From VRUE01 sp963824215 (lineage in GTDB: Bacteria > Actinomycetota > Thermoleophilia > Solirubrobacterales > 70-9), in NCBI GenBank assembly GCA_963824215.1, contig CAWGOE010000001.1:868001-932000 (forward strand): DNA of 64,000 nucleotides, read 5' to 3'. The first letter of the stretch is position 1; each line of letters starts with the position of its first letter. The position numbers and the translations under genes are program-made. Of the stretch, positions 9,108-17,461 are shown one piece after another. Below the pieces are notes generated by a model that saw nothing but the letters and a program-made list of their open reading frames with translations, had not been told where the DNA came from and ran no database searches.

Positions 9108-10037
9108 ATGGCAGCAAGCGCGGGACCACTCCCATCTGACATTCAGCCCGTCGCGAACGAGACCCGCGACCGGATTATCACGGGCCTGGTCACCCTCGTC
9201 CCCTTCATCGCACTCGGCTTCGCCGGTTGGCAGGTATGGGGCAGCGCGCTGCACTGGAGCGACGTCTTCCTCTTCCTCGGCATGTACGTGTTTACCGGCC
9301 TCGGCATCACGGTTGGCTTCCACCGCCACCTCACCCACCGCAGCTTCAAAGCGAAGCCGTGGCTGCACGGGCTGCTGGCGATTCTCGGCTCGGCCGCGAT
9401 CGAGGGCCCGGTCATCTCCTGGGTCGCCGACCACCGCAAGCACCACGCCTTCTCCGACGAAGAGGGCGACCCGCACAGCCCCCACGTCGACCACGGCCAC
9501 GGCTGGTCGGGCGCGATGCGCGGTCTCTTCCACGCCCACATGGGCTGGCTCTTCATCCACACCCAGCGCGGCAACAAGGAACGCTTCGCTCCCGACCTGC
9601 TCAAAGACCCGATCATCAACTGGGTCGACCGCACCTTCATCTACTGGGCGATCTTCGGTCTGCTGCTTCCCTTCGCGCTCGGCTGGATCATCGGCGGCAC
9701 TCTCTTCGCCGGCCTCACCGGGCTGCTCTGGGGCGGCCTCGTCCGCGTCTTCGTCCTGCACCACTTCACCTACAGCATCAACTCGCTCTGCCACGTCTTC
9801 GGCAACCGTGACTTCGAGACCAGCGATGAGTCGCGCAACCTCGCTCTGATCGCGATCCCGACCTTGGGCGAGGCCTGGCACAACAACCACCACGCCTTCC
9901 CGACCTCGGCTGTGCACGGCCTCGGCCGCTGGCAGGTCGACCTCTCCGCCGTCGTCATCGACGGCCTCGAGAAGACTGGTCTCGTTTGGGACGTCGTGCG
10001 CGTCCCTCCGGAGCGCGTGGCTGCTAAGGCTGCCTAG
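9108..10037 (+). CDS. Acyl desaturase (delta-9 type, membrane di-iron)
   Basis: Introduces a cis double bond into fatty acyl chains in the membrane. The three histidine boxes of the membrane desaturase superfamily are present: HRHLTH near residue 72, HRKHH near residue 109 and HNNHH near residue 258, with four hydrophobic segments between. Length is 309 residues. I chose ATG 9108; TATGAT at 9092-9097 looks like a -10 hexamer 10 nt upstream, suggesting a leaderless or nearly leaderless transcript, although ATG 9093 is an in-frame alternative. It is paired with divergent cfa; its stop overlaps the end of the convergent membrane gene by 3 bp. Confidence 0.93.
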   Translation: MAASAGPLPSDIQPVANETRDRIITGLVTLVPFIALGFAGWQVWGSALHWSDVFLFLGMYVFTGLGITVGFHRHLTHRSFKAKPWLHGLLAILGSAAIEGPVISWVADHRKHHAFSDEEGDPHSPHVDHGHGWSGAMRGLFHAHMGWLFIHTQRGNKERFAPDLLKDPIINWVDRTFIYWAIFGLLLPFALGWIIGGTLFAGLTGLLWGGLVRVFVLHHFTYSINSLCHVFGNRDFETSDESRNLALIAIPTLGEAWHNNHHAFPTSAVHGLGRWQVDLSAVVIDGLEKTGLVWDVVRVPPERVAAKAA

Positions 10038-12481
10038 GGCGCCGCGGGCGACTCGTACCAATCAATCCATGAATCACACGCCGCGCTGAGCGGCACTATG
10101 CGGCGCTCCCCGGCGCGGACCGCGACCAGGTCACCGACGTAGGCGACATCGTCGTAACCGCTGAGCCGCTGCAGGAAGTTGGCCGCCTCGGCCTCGACCG
10201 CGAACTCGATTCGGCCGCCGCGGCTCTCATAGACACCGGCTGGCCAGAACTGGCCGTTGTTGGCGAGGCTGATCGTGTTGGGACGCTGACCGTCCAGCGC
10301 CGGTCGCAGCTCCTGTTCGAAGCCGGGCGCCGACAGGGTCAAGTCGAAGGGTGAGAAGTACTGCAGCGAGAGGTTCCAGCGGCCCTTGGGAAGCTCGATC
10401 GTCTGCGCGGTGCGTTCCCCGTTTTGCAGCTGGCCGCCCTCCGACCAGCTCCCTTTCGGGGCGATCGCGACCGCCGGGTACAGCGAAGCCCTGCCCGGAT
10501 TGGATAGGAGGATGCGGATCTCCGGCGCGGCGCAGCCGGCCCAGGCGCCGGCGTCCGTCCCCTCGAGCAGAACGTGGCGGTCCTCGGGCACGTCCGCGGT
10601 CCTCTTCCAGAGTAGGAAGGACGGGGTCGCGGCAATGCGCTTGAAGCCCCTCGGCGCCTGGCTGTTCCAGGCGGCGCGGCCGGTGACCACGTAGGGAAAG
10701 CTGTCGAGGGTGCCGCGCGAGAAGGAATCGAAGTCGATCGGGCTGTAGGCGTCGCCGGTGTCGAAGGGCTTCTCCGGGTTCTCGGCCATCGCCGGGTCGG
10801 GGAACTCAACCAGCGGCACGTGGGTATCCGCGCCCATCAGCTCGTAGGCGGCGTAGCGGTCTTGGCCGGCGTAGAGCACGGGTTCACCCTCTATGAGCGG
10901 CACGAAGGCGCGCAGCTCGGCGCCGTGGCCGGGAGGCGCGACCGGGGCGTTGCGTAGGGCCAGGAAGCTGGAATAGATCGCGCCGCCGATGAAGACCACG
11001 GCGAGAGCGCTCCAGCCGAGACGCGCGAGGGGCCCGGTCGAGCTTTGTGCCGCTATGCGGGTTAAACCTCGACCGCGCAGGCCGAACTCGGCGAGCAGGG
11101 GGCGGATCGCGACCAGCATTGCCAGTGGGGCAGCGATCATCAGGGCCTTCGCCAGGGAGTAGTCGCCGCTGGTCGGCAGCGCGGCGAGATAGAGGAGGAC
11201 GCAGGCGGCAAGCCCGATTGGCACGGCCAGATCGCGCCGCCGCACCCACCAGGCCGTGCCGGCCAGCAGGGCGATGACGCCGATCGCGCCTGCGAGCCCG
11301 GACAGGTGGGCGCCGCCCGGCGCCGCGAGCCGGTAGTTGTCCGCCGGCCACACCCCGAGCGCCTCGATCGGTGAGACCGGCCCGTAGGTGTTCGTGCCCG
11401 CCACCTTGCTGAAGGTGTCGACGAAGCCGAAGGGGCCGACCAGGGTGGCGGCGATGCCCACCGCGGCCAGTACGACGATCGCGACCAGCGTCGCGGGTCG
11501 CAACAGGAAGCGCAGCAGCGTCCGCGGCGCCAGCGCACGCCGCACCGGTGGCAGGGTCAGGCTCCAAAGCACCGCGATTGCGATCGGCCAAGCCAGCCCA
11601 GCGAAGCTGTAGGAGAAGAAGATACCCCCGGCCAGCGCCAGCCAGGGCAGCGCCATTCGCACAATGGCCAGCGCAGACGTGCCCTCACTTAGGCGTCCAT
11701 ATGGGTGCTTAAGTGAGGGCACGTCCCCCCGGCGCAGCGTGTCTATCTCGCGCAGGCCGACGGCTACGGCGAGGACGAAGAGGGCCTGGGCCAACTCCTT
11801 GAAAGCGCCCTGGGCGAAGTAGGAGGCGCCGAGGTAAGAAACGGCGACGAGCACCGCTGCCAGCAGCCGCCGGCCCGGGCCAAAGCCCGGCAAGGCGGAG
11901 AGAGCAGTCAGGCCGGTGATGATGCCGATCGCGAAGATCTCGCCGACGAAGGCATGGCCGAGGCCGATCCCCGGTACTGCCGCAATTGCCACGGCGAGAC
12001 CGTGGGGGCCCAGCGGGTAGCCAGCCTCGGGCACCGGGCCGGCGCCGCTGCGCAGCCACTCGGCCCAGGCGAGGTGGAGGCCGAGGTCATTGTTGAAGCC
12101 GACCCCGAGTAGGCCCCAGCGAGCGCTGATCGCAAAGGGAATCGAGAGCACCAGGCCGATTACCAGCGCTACTGGCAAGCCGTGGCGCAGCACCTCTCGC
12201 CAGTCGATTCGCTCGCCACTGCCAGCCGAGTCCCCAACCCAGAAGACCACGGTGCCGGCGGCGATCAGGAGCAGGACAAGGCCAAGCGTCGCCGAGGCAC
12301 CGTGGCCTGGGGCGCGCGCCAGGACCCCGGTCACAGTCAGGATTGCGCCAAGGCCGACCGCCGGCTCCAGCCACGACCATGAGTAGCGCCCGGCGAGCAG
12401 GAAGAGGGCGCGGCCGACGAGCAGTGCGGCGGCACAGATCAGAGCCGCCGAGACGTAGGTCCCGATCATCAGAGAGGGCAA
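10034..12481 (-). CDS. Large polytopic membrane protein, possible GT-C-type glycosyltransferase
   Basis: An 815-residue protein with about a dozen hydrophobic helices in the first 530 residues and a soluble, probably extracytoplasmic C-terminal half of beta-rich character. Layout (N-terminal multi-helix domain with an early charged loop, NNDLGLHLAWAEWL near residue 130, then a carbohydrate-binding-like C-terminal region) resembles GT-C membrane glycosyltransferases, but no specific family signature is recognised. A perfect 16-bp palindrome interrupts the coding sequence around residues 252-269 without breaking the frame. Tail-to-tail overlap with the desaturase. Function unknown; envelope glycan assembly is only a suggestion. 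Confidence 0.75.
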   Translation of the reverse strand: MPSLMIGTYVSAALICAAALLVGRALFLLAGRYSWSWLEPAVGLGAILTVTGVLARAPGHGASATLGLVLLLIAAGTVVFWVGDSAGSGERIDWREVLRHGLPVALVIGLVLSIPFAISARWGLLGVGFNNDLGLHLAWAEWLRSGAGPVPEAGYPLGPHGLAVAIAAVPGIGLGHAFVGEIFAIGIITGLTALSALPGFGPGRRLLAAVLVAVSYLGASYFAQGAFKELAQALFVLAVAVGLREIDTLRRGDVPSLKHPYGRLSEGTSALAIVRMALPWLALAGGIFFSYSFAGLAWPIAIAVLWSLTLPPVRRALAPRTLLRFLLRPATLVAIVVLAAVGIAATLVGPFGFVDTFSKVAGTNTYGPVSPIEALGVWPADNYRLAAPGGAHLSGLAGAIGVIALLAGTAWWVRRRDLAVPIGLAACVLLYLAALPTSGDYSLAKALMIAAPLAMLVAIRPLLAEFGLRGRGLTRIAAQSSTGPLARLGWSALAVVFIGGAIYSSFLALRNAPVAPPGHGAELRAFVPLIEGEPVLYAGQDRYAAYELMGADTHVPLVEFPDPAMAENPEKPFDTGDAYSPIDFDSFSRGTLDSFPYVVTGRAAWNSQAPRGFKRIAATPSFLLWKRTADVPEDRHVLLEGTDAGAWAGCAAPEIRILLSNPGRASLYPAVAIAPKGSWSEGGQLQNGERTAQTIELPKGRWNLSLQYFSPFDLTLSAPGFEQELRPALDGQRPNTISLANNGQFWPAGVYESRGGRIEFAVEAEAANFLQRLSGYDDVAYVGDLVAVRAGERRIVPLSAACDSWIDWYESPAAP
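11676..11725. repeat. 16-bp palindrome within membrane-protein coding sequence
   Basis: Arms GACGTGCCCTCACTTA (11676-11691) and TAAGTGAGGGCACGTC (11710-11725) are a perfect inverted repeat. The 18-nt spacer itself contains CCATATGG. Translated on the minus strand, it makes a polar stretch (GDVPSLKHPYGRLSEGTSA) between two hydrophobic helices. It shares the inner ACTTA/TAAGT with the cydA palindrome. Confidence 0.85.
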
Positions 12482-12521
12482 CCTATGCCAGCGGCGGCCC
12501 CCTGCGCGGCGAGGCTAGCGC

Positions 12522-13235
12522 TCAGTACTTCTCAGCCGCCCGTTCGAGCGTCGGCCGCAGGTTCTCGCCACGGAGTGGCTCCTCGTGGCCGGGGCCGACG
12601 ACAGCCGGTTCGAGTGCCGCAAGCCTGCGCACCGATTCCTTCGCCATCGCGTGGTTCCAGGCCCAGGCGGGGTGGGGGACGCTGACCTCACCCTCCGGCA
12701 GCGGTTTGAGCCGGGCGGAATCGACGAGATAGACGACGTCGCTGACCAGCGCCACGCGATCGCTCTCGCGCCAGAGTCCGATCAGCCCCGGCGCGTGGCC
12801 GGGGAAATGGATGACGCGGAAGCCGGCGATCTCATCGCCCTCGGCGACGGTGCCGGCGATCTTCACCGCGCCGCCGTCCCAACGTCGCAGCAGGAAGGGG
12901 TAGATCCAGCGGATCGGTGCCACCGGCAGGGCCGAGATGTTCATGTATGGGGCGATCGCCGCGTCGCTTTCGGCGTCGGCCACATCGTCGGCGTGGCAGT
13001 AGACCGGCGCGTCCATGTATGGCGCGGTGCCCCGGTGGTCGGCGTGGGCATGACCGAGCACGACGCGCTTCAACCCGCCGAGCTCCTCGGCGGCTGCCCG
13101 CGCCTTCTTCGTCATCGCCTTGGTGCCGGCGTCGAACTGGGTGACGCCGCCGCCCTCCTCCTCGAGGAAGTAGATGTTCATCGCCCCGCGCAGGTCACCG
13201 CGCAGAAGCCAGACCCCGTCGGCGACTCTCTCCAT
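12522..13235 (-). CDS. MBL-fold metallo-hydrolase
   Basis: A 237-residue metallo-beta-lactamase-fold hydrolase. The zinc-binding motif HAHADH is near residue 62, a further metal His is in HFPGHAPG near residue 148, an Asp in LVSDVVY near residue 165, and a C-terminal His in VGPGHEEP near residue 215. The substrate is not evident; glyoxalase II-like or lactonase-like roles are typical of this class. On the minus strand TACGCT (13247-13242) lies 6 nt before the ATG, consistent with leaderless transcription. Divergent from the small membrane ORF at 13297. Confidence 0.88.
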   Translation of the reverse strand: MERVADGVWLLRGDLRGAMNIYFLEEEGGGVTQFDAGTKAMTKKARAAAEELGGLKRVVLGHAHADHRGTAPYMDAPVYCHADDVADAESDAAIAPYMNISALPVAPIRWIYPFLLRRWDGGAVKIAGTVAEGDEIAGFRVIHFPGHAPGLIGLWRESDRVALVSDVVYLVDSARLKPLPEGEVSVPHPAWAWNHAMAKESVRRLAALEPAVVGPGHEEPLRGENLRPTLERAAEKY

Positions 13236-13241
13236 GCCCCA

Positions 13242-13247
13242 AGCGTA
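13242..13247 (-). promoter_or_regulatory. -10 hexamer TACGCT of MBL gene
   Basis: TACGCT ends 6 nt before the ATG at 13235, a spacing that places transcription start at or next to the start codon. No convincing -35 seen. Confidence 0.45.
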
Positions 13248-13283
13248 CCCTGGCTGGGATCCGACTTAATTGGGCCGAACGCC

Positions 13284-13289
13284 TAGGCT
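13284..13289 (+). promoter_or_regulatory. -10 hexamer TAGGCT of small membrane ORF
   Basis: TAGGCT lies 7 nt before ATG 13297, the same spacing as at ten or so other genes in this window. It is divergent from the -10 at 13242. Confidence 0.45.
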
Positions 13290-13296
13290 CCCGCTG

Positions 13297-13446
13297 ATGC
13301 CGATGCTGTGGAAAGTCGGGATGGTCGTGCTCGTCGCCTGCCTCGTTGCCTCGATGGCGATCGCAGTCGTCCGGCTCGCGACCACTCCAACCGAAATCCT
13401 CGGCGACGGGTTTCGTGGATTGCCGGCCCGCCAGGCCGGGCGTTAG
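13297..13446 (+). CDS. Small single-pass membrane protein, 49 aa
   Basis: A short ORF starting MPMLWKVGMVVLVACL with one clear hydrophobic helix (about residues 5-28) followed by a polar tail ending at TAG 13446. A TANNNT -10 hexamer sits 7 nt upstream of the ATG. The ORF ends 40 bp before the universal stress protein gene, on the same strand, so the two may be co-transcribed. No family is recognised. Support comes from the promoter spacing and the membrane-helix composition, so confidence is moderate. Confidence 0.45.
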   Translation: MPMLWKVGMVVLVACLVASMAIAVVRLATTPTEILGDGFRGLPARQAGR

Positions 13447-13486
13447 TATCGGCGCGGCTGGACCAGCGACCCCCAGAGGAGGCGGC

Positions 13487-13930
13487 GTGTTCACTCGCAT
13501 CGTTGTTGGAACCGATGGATCGGAGACCGCCGCCGAGGCGGTGCGCCAGGCCGTCGACTTGGCCAAGCTCGCCGGTGCCAGCCTCAGCATCGTCAGCGCT
13601 TATGAACCGGTCCCCAAACGCCGCCTTCAGGCCGAGCAGGAGGGGGTGCCGGCAGACGTTCAGTACGAGATCGGGCCCCGCGAGGACGTCAACCTGGTTC
13701 TCGACGCCGCCGCCGCTGCTGCCAAGAGCGAGGGGGTCGAGGTGCAGACGCACCCGGTCGAGGGCTCACCCTCCGATGCGATCCTCAACGTCGCCGAGGA
13801 GACCAAGGCTGACCTGATCGTCGTCGGCAACAAGGGGATGACTGGGGCACGGCGTTTCGTGCTCGGCAGTGTCCCCAACAACGTCTCCCATCACGCGCCT
13901 TGCAGCGTAATAATCGTCCGAACGACCTAA
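13487..13930 (+). CDS. Universal stress protein (UspA family)
   Basis: A 147-residue single Usp domain. It begins VFTRIVVGTDGS, and the nucleotide-binding motif G-x2-G-x9-G-S is present near residues 118-132 (GNKGMTGARRFVLGS). ATP-binding Usp proteins of this type respond to stress, starvation or hypoxia. The GTG start at 13487 is chosen because AGAGGAGG lies a few bases upstream and the Usp fold begins there; a longer in-frame extension has no family similarity. Overlaps the end of the convergent subtilase by 4 bp. Confidence 0.92.
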   Translation: MFTRIVVGTDGSETAAEAVRQAVDLAKLAGASLSIVSAYEPVPKRRLQAEQEGVPADVQYEIGPREDVNLVLDAAAAAAKSEGVEVQTHPVEGSPSDAILNVAEETKADLIVVGNKGMTGARRFVLGSVPNNVSHHAPCSVIIVRTT

Positions 13931-15276
13931 GGCGACGGCTCGGTTGCCTTACCGGCGTCGATCAGGCCGGCGCCTTGACGTTCGGGCGGTAGGCCGAGGT
14001 CGCGTGCGGTCTTGCGCAGGCGCCTGATCACACGGTTGACCTTGCCGTTGGGCGAGGCGTTTTGGGGGATGGCGCCGCTGGCCAGGACCATCGCGGCCAC
14101 GCCGGAGACGTGTGCCGCGGCCATCGAGGTGCCGATGTAGCTGCCGGGCTCGCCGAAGCGGCGTGGGTTGCCGCCCCGCAGGGTCACCTGGTAGATCGAG
14201 CGATTCGACACCGATGGGCAGCCGCTGATCGGCAGGCCGCCGCCGGGCGCGAGGACGTCGACCCCCTCGCCGGGCAGCAGCGAGTAGCTGCCGAGGCAAC
14301 CGCCCTCGGTCGTGCCGCCGACGCCGATCGTGTGGGGCCCGGTGGCCGGCGGCGAGACGCAGGCCTCCGAGCCCAAGTTGCCGATCGAGGCCACGGTCAC
14401 CACGCCCGCGCGATAGGCGTCGCGCAGCTCCTGGTCGATGCCGGGGACGCTCTTGCCACAGCCGAAGTTGAAGCTCATGTTGATCACGTCGGCGCCGTGG
14501 GCGACGGCGAAGCGGATGCCGCGGGCGATGTCGTCGGCCTCGCCGCTGCCGTGCCGGTCGAGGACGCGGACCGGCATCAACTTCGCCCGGTAGGCGAGTC
14601 CGACCAAACCGATCCCGTTGTTGGTCTTCTCGGCGATCGTGCCGGCGACGTGGGTGCCGTGACCGTTTTGGTCGAGGGGCAGGCGATCGCCGTCGACGAA
14701 GTCATAGCCCTTGGCGAACTGACCGGAGGCAAAGTCCGGGCTGCGGCGGTAGCCGCCGCCGTAGTTGCGATAGGCGATCCCGGTGTCGAGGACGGCGACG
14801 GTGATGCCCTCGGCGCCGCGCCGGCCCGCCCTGGCCAGGTTTCCCCAGGCGCCGATCGCGTCGATACCGCCTGCGGAGACGGGCAGCGACGCGGTGCCGG
14901 CGCCTTCCCAGGGCAGGAAGTTCCACTGCAGCGCGACCCAGCCACCGGGAGGGCCAGGAGGCGTGGCAAGTGGTCCGGGGTCGTTGGCTATCCCGGGTTC
15001 GAGCAGCGGCTGTCGCTGCGAGGCCCTGGCGATGTAGTTGGGCGCTGCATAGGCGACCCCCGGCCGCTGCCGCAACGCTGCGACGGCGTGGCGCACGCCA
15101 ACCCCGCGCGGGAGCTCGACGGCCCTGCCGCGGCGCTGTCCCTGCAGCTTGAGCACCACCTCACCTGGTACGAAGGCGCGGGCGGGGGAGATGCCCGTGT
15201 TGGCGCTGGCCGGTGCCGCGCAGATGCCCGTGGCGAACAGGGCCAAGGCAGCGAGGGTCAGTGGGCGTCGTCTCAT
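13927..15276 (-). CDS. Secreted subtilisin-like serine protease (S8 family)
   Basis: A 449-residue exported protease. The N-terminus is a signal peptide (MRRRPLTLAALALFATGICA, cleavage after an AxA near residue 25), followed by a short pro-region. The catalytic triad is visible: Asp in VAVLDTGIAY near residue 160, His in NGHGTHVAGT near residue 204, and Ser in GTSMAAAHVSG near residue 384. The start at 15276 is preferred over an upstream in-frame start at 15330 because it gives a proper signal sequence. Probably calcium-stabilised and active outside the cell; substrate unknown. Confidence 0.92.
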   Translation of the reverse strand: MRRRPLTLAALALFATGICAAPASANTGISPARAFVPGEVVLKLQGQRRGRAVELPRGVGVRHAVAALRQRPGVAYAAPNYIARASQRQPLLEPGIANDPGPLATPPGPPGGWVALQWNFLPWEGAGTASLPVSAGGIDAIGAWGNLARAGRRGAEGITVAVLDTGIAYRNYGGGYRRSPDFASGQFAKGYDFVDGDRLPLDQNGHGTHVAGTIAEKTNNGIGLVGLAYRAKLMPVRVLDRHGSGEADDIARGIRFAVAHGADVINMSFNFGCGKSVPGIDQELRDAYRAGVVTVASIGNLGSEACVSPPATGPHTIGVGGTTEGGCLGSYSLLPGEGVDVLAPGGGLPISGCPSVSNRSIYQVTLRGGNPRRFGEPGSYIGTSMAAAHVSGVAAMVLASGAIPQNASPNGKVNRVIRRLRKTARDLGLPPERQGAGLIDAGKATEPSP

Positions 15277-15372
15277 AGTCGGTCTCGGCTCACGTAATCC
15301 CTGCACCAGTGCGAGCAATCGATCTAACACCGGCCCCCGCGGGAAGTTGTCGAGGTCACGATACTTCGGAAG

Positions 15373-15852
15373 ATGCCGGAAGCCGATCTAAGCGAAGAGC
15401 AGCAGCTCATGATGTCCCTGGCGCTCGAGCGCGCCAAGGAGGCGGAGGCGCACGGCGACGTCCCGATCGGCGCCGTGGTCGCCCGCGGCAACGAGCTGCT
15501 CGGCGCCGCGGGCAACGAGCGCGAGCTGCGTCGCGACCCCACCGCGCACGCCGAGATCCTCGCCATCCGCGCCGCCGCCGAGGCGCTCGGCGGCTGGCGG
15601 CTGCCGGGCACGACCCTCTACGTCACGCTTGAGCCCTGTGCGATGTGCGCCGGCGCGATCGTCCTCGCCCGCATCCCGTCGGTTATCTACGGCGCCATGG
15701 ACCCCAAGGCGGGCGCCGCCGGCAGCGTCCTAGACGTCCTCGCCGAGCCGGCGCTCAACCACCGCCCCCAGGTGACCGGCGGTGTGCTGGAGGACGAGTG
15801 CGCGACGCTTCTACGGAATTTCTTCAGTCCCCGCCGTGGCTCGTCAGCCTGA
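15373..15852 (+). CDS. tadA: tRNA-specific adenosine deaminase
   Basis: Deaminates adenosine 34 to inosine in the anticodon of tRNA-Arg(ACG). At 159 residues it has the zinc/catalytic motif HAE near residue 59 and PCAMC near residue 87, and the family N-terminal pattern GDVPIGAVV near residue 28. Its 3' end overlaps by about 29 bp a small minus-strand ORF. Assignment is firm. Confidence 0.94.
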   Translation: MPEADLSEEQQLMMSLALERAKEAEAHGDVPIGAVVARGNELLGAAGNERELRRDPTAHAEILAIRAAAEALGGWRLPGTTLYVTLEPCAMCAGAIVLARIPSVIYGAMDPKAGAAGSVLDVLAEPALNHRPQVTGGVLEDECATLLRNFFSPRRGSSA

Positions 15853-16084
15853 TGCATACCTCGTCCCGGGTGAGATGGCGGAAAACCCGACTCCGAGCGT
15901 GCATGACGATTACGCCTAGCGCGCATGGATCCGGGCTGCGATCTGCGGCCGTCGCCGCACCATCGTCTCCACACTGGAACAACTCATCCGCGTACATTCC
16001 CCAGGCCCCCTCGGCGCTGTTGAGGCTTACCCTTCCTTCGCTGACTGCGCGCTCGAGCTCGGCCTTGCTTAGCGGTGCGGACAT
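15824..16084 (-). CDS. Small hypothetical protein, 86 aa
   Basis: The ORF begins MSAPLSKAELERAVSEGRV and ends TSHGGD, with a mixed, non-repetitive composition (several Asp, Glu, Cys) that looks like a real soluble protein rather than an antisense shadow. An upstream ATG at 16096 adds four residues. It is transcribed away from the orphan gene at 16189, so the operator-like palindromes at 16149-16188 could control both. It overlaps the end of tadA by about 29 bp, which weakens the call. No family recognised. Confidence 0.4.
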   Translation of the reverse strand: MSAPLSKAELERAVSEGRVSLNSAEGAWGMYADELFQCGDDGAATAADRSPDPCALGVIVMHARSRVFRHLTRDEVCIRLTSHGGD

Positions 16085-16148
16085 GCTGGATTTCATACTC
16101 CGCTTGGGTAAAGCGAGGAAGACGCCATCCGGCCTCGTCGGACACGAC

Positions 16149-16188
16149 GGACAAAGTTTGTCTGTTCACCTGTGGACATAATTTGTCC
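16149..16188. promoter_or_regulatory. Twin operator-like palindromes before orphan gene
   Basis: Two copies of a GGACAAA-TTTGTCC-type palindrome: GGACAAAGTTTGTCT (16149-16163) and GGACATAATTTGTCC (16174-16188). Their centres are 25 bp apart and the second abuts the ATG at 16189. Two matching dyads at a start codon are typical of a repressor operator. The binding protein is unknown; autoregulation by the adjacent gene is one option. Confidence 0.7.
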
Positions 16189-17301
16189 ATGCCTCGCCAC
16201 AACGTCTATTTACATCTGGTCGATGACCTCGACAAGATCTCGTCTGACCGACTGGAGCTGTCGCAGGCAACCGGACTGAAGGAGCTTCCATCCCTCATAG
16301 TCGGTGCCGCTGGTTGGGACGAGGCCTCTCTACGAAAGCTGTTGTGCTTGGCCTCGGCACGCATTCCCGATCGCGCCCACAAGGTTGCGAATCGTCGTCG
16401 AGCGGCACGACTTGCCCTTGGGGTCGAGCGGGGCCATGAGAAGAGCCTCAAGGAGGCTGCCTCCGAAATCGGTCGCAGCGCTCGTGAGTCCCAGCCCAGC
16501 AGGCGACGACAGCTGACACTGATTTGGGAGGACGTTGCGCTTGCCCTTCTGGAACTTGGCTATGAGACTCTGCGACCATCCGATCAGGTCGACGTCCTGA
16601 TCGGTGAAGGAGAAGTCGCAGAGGTGCTCATCCACTACATCAGGAGTGAGCGTCCTAGCTCGTTACGCTTTCTGGAGTTGTCCGCCTTTTCGGTGAGTCA
16701 TGTCTTGGCGTCGGCTATGCAGTCCCCCGACGCCCGGGACATCAAGCTCCTCATAGCGGATCCCAGGATGCTTTCGCCTTTCCACTGGGAGAAAAGGATG
16801 CTCCCCACTCTCTATCGTTTGGAACTTGCGTTCAACGAGCTGCAAAGCGGCGCCCGGGAGCAACTTTCGCTGGAGGTGCGCTGCTACGGATTCAGAGACA
16901 AGTCGCCAAGTTCCGATTCACCCCTGGAGTTACTGCGTCCCGACGTGATGCCGTCGCTGCGTGGGCGAAGTTTTGACGACAGTCTGCTGAACCTTGGTTG
17001 GTACACCTATGCGCCCGAGGCTCACAACACCCAAGCTTCAGATTCCCCTGCCGCACAGGCCTATCCAGTCAGAGAGGTGTGGGGTCATTTCAATCCCGTC
17101 ATGCTGGCGCGCCCTGAGGATGCCGGTTTCGCCTCTCTTCTCCTCTTCTTCAACCAGCAGTTCGACGCGATCTGGGGCGGCCGCGTGGAGCGGAGCATCC
17201 CTCCCGCGGCCAGCCTCGTCGATGCGGTTGCGGTACGCGACAAGTCCGCGTTCAAGGATCTTGAGAAGTTTCTCGAACTGCTGAGCGGCCCGGGCGAATA
17301 G
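16189..17301 (+). CDS. Orphan protein of unknown function, 370 aa
   Basis: No family is recognised. The product is soluble and alpha/beta in character, with a basic region near residues 63-110 (NRRRAARLALG..., QPSRRRQL) that could bind nucleic acid. A C-terminal segment reading FASLLLFFNQQFDAIWGG near residue 325 resembles the end of inactive PLD-like sensor domains, but no HKD motif exists. Base composition is clearly lower in GC than neighbours, suggesting acquisition. ATG 16189 is chosen because it sits directly after the operator palindromes; an in-frame extension to 16075 would read through them. Bounded downstream by tRNA-Ser(GGA). Confidence 0.7.
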   Translation: MPRHNVYLHLVDDLDKISSDRLELSQATGLKELPSLIVGAAGWDEASLRKLLCLASARIPDRAHKVANRRRAARLALGVERGHEKSLKEAASEIGRSARESQPSRRRQLTLIWEDVALALLELGYETLRPSDQVDVLIGEGEVAEVLIHYIRSERPSSLRFLELSAFSVSHVLASAMQSPDARDIKLLIADPRMLSPFHWEKRMLPTLYRLELAFNELQSGAREQLSLEVRCYGFRDKSPSSDSPLELLRPDVMPSLRGRSFDDSLLNLGWYTYAPEAHNTQASDSPAAQAYPVREVWGHFNPVMLARPEDAGFASLLLFFNQQFDAIWGGRVERSIPPAASLVDAVAVRDKSAFKDLEKFLELLSGPGE

Positions 17302-17334
17302 AAATTCGCGGGCTCGTGACCGCGGTCTGGGAAG

Positions 17335-17424
17335 CGGAGAGGGTGGGATTCGAACCCACGAGGCGGGTTAACCCCGCCCACGCGATTTCCAGTCGCGCTC
17401 CTTAAGCCACTCGGACACCTCTCC
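17335..17424 (-). tRNA. tRNA-Ser (anticodon GGA)
   Basis: On the minus strand the sequence folds as a class II tRNA: acceptor GGAGAGG pairs with CCTCTCC, T-arm GTGGG-TTCGAAT-CCCAC, long variable arm, anticodon loop CTGGAAA. The anticodon GGA reads UCC/UCU. CCA is not encoded. It stands next to the low-GC orphan gene, a plausible integration site. Confidence 0.96.
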
Positions 17425-17461
17425 GGGGTAGCCCAAGAGTATTGGCTGCGACTCGGGGGAG

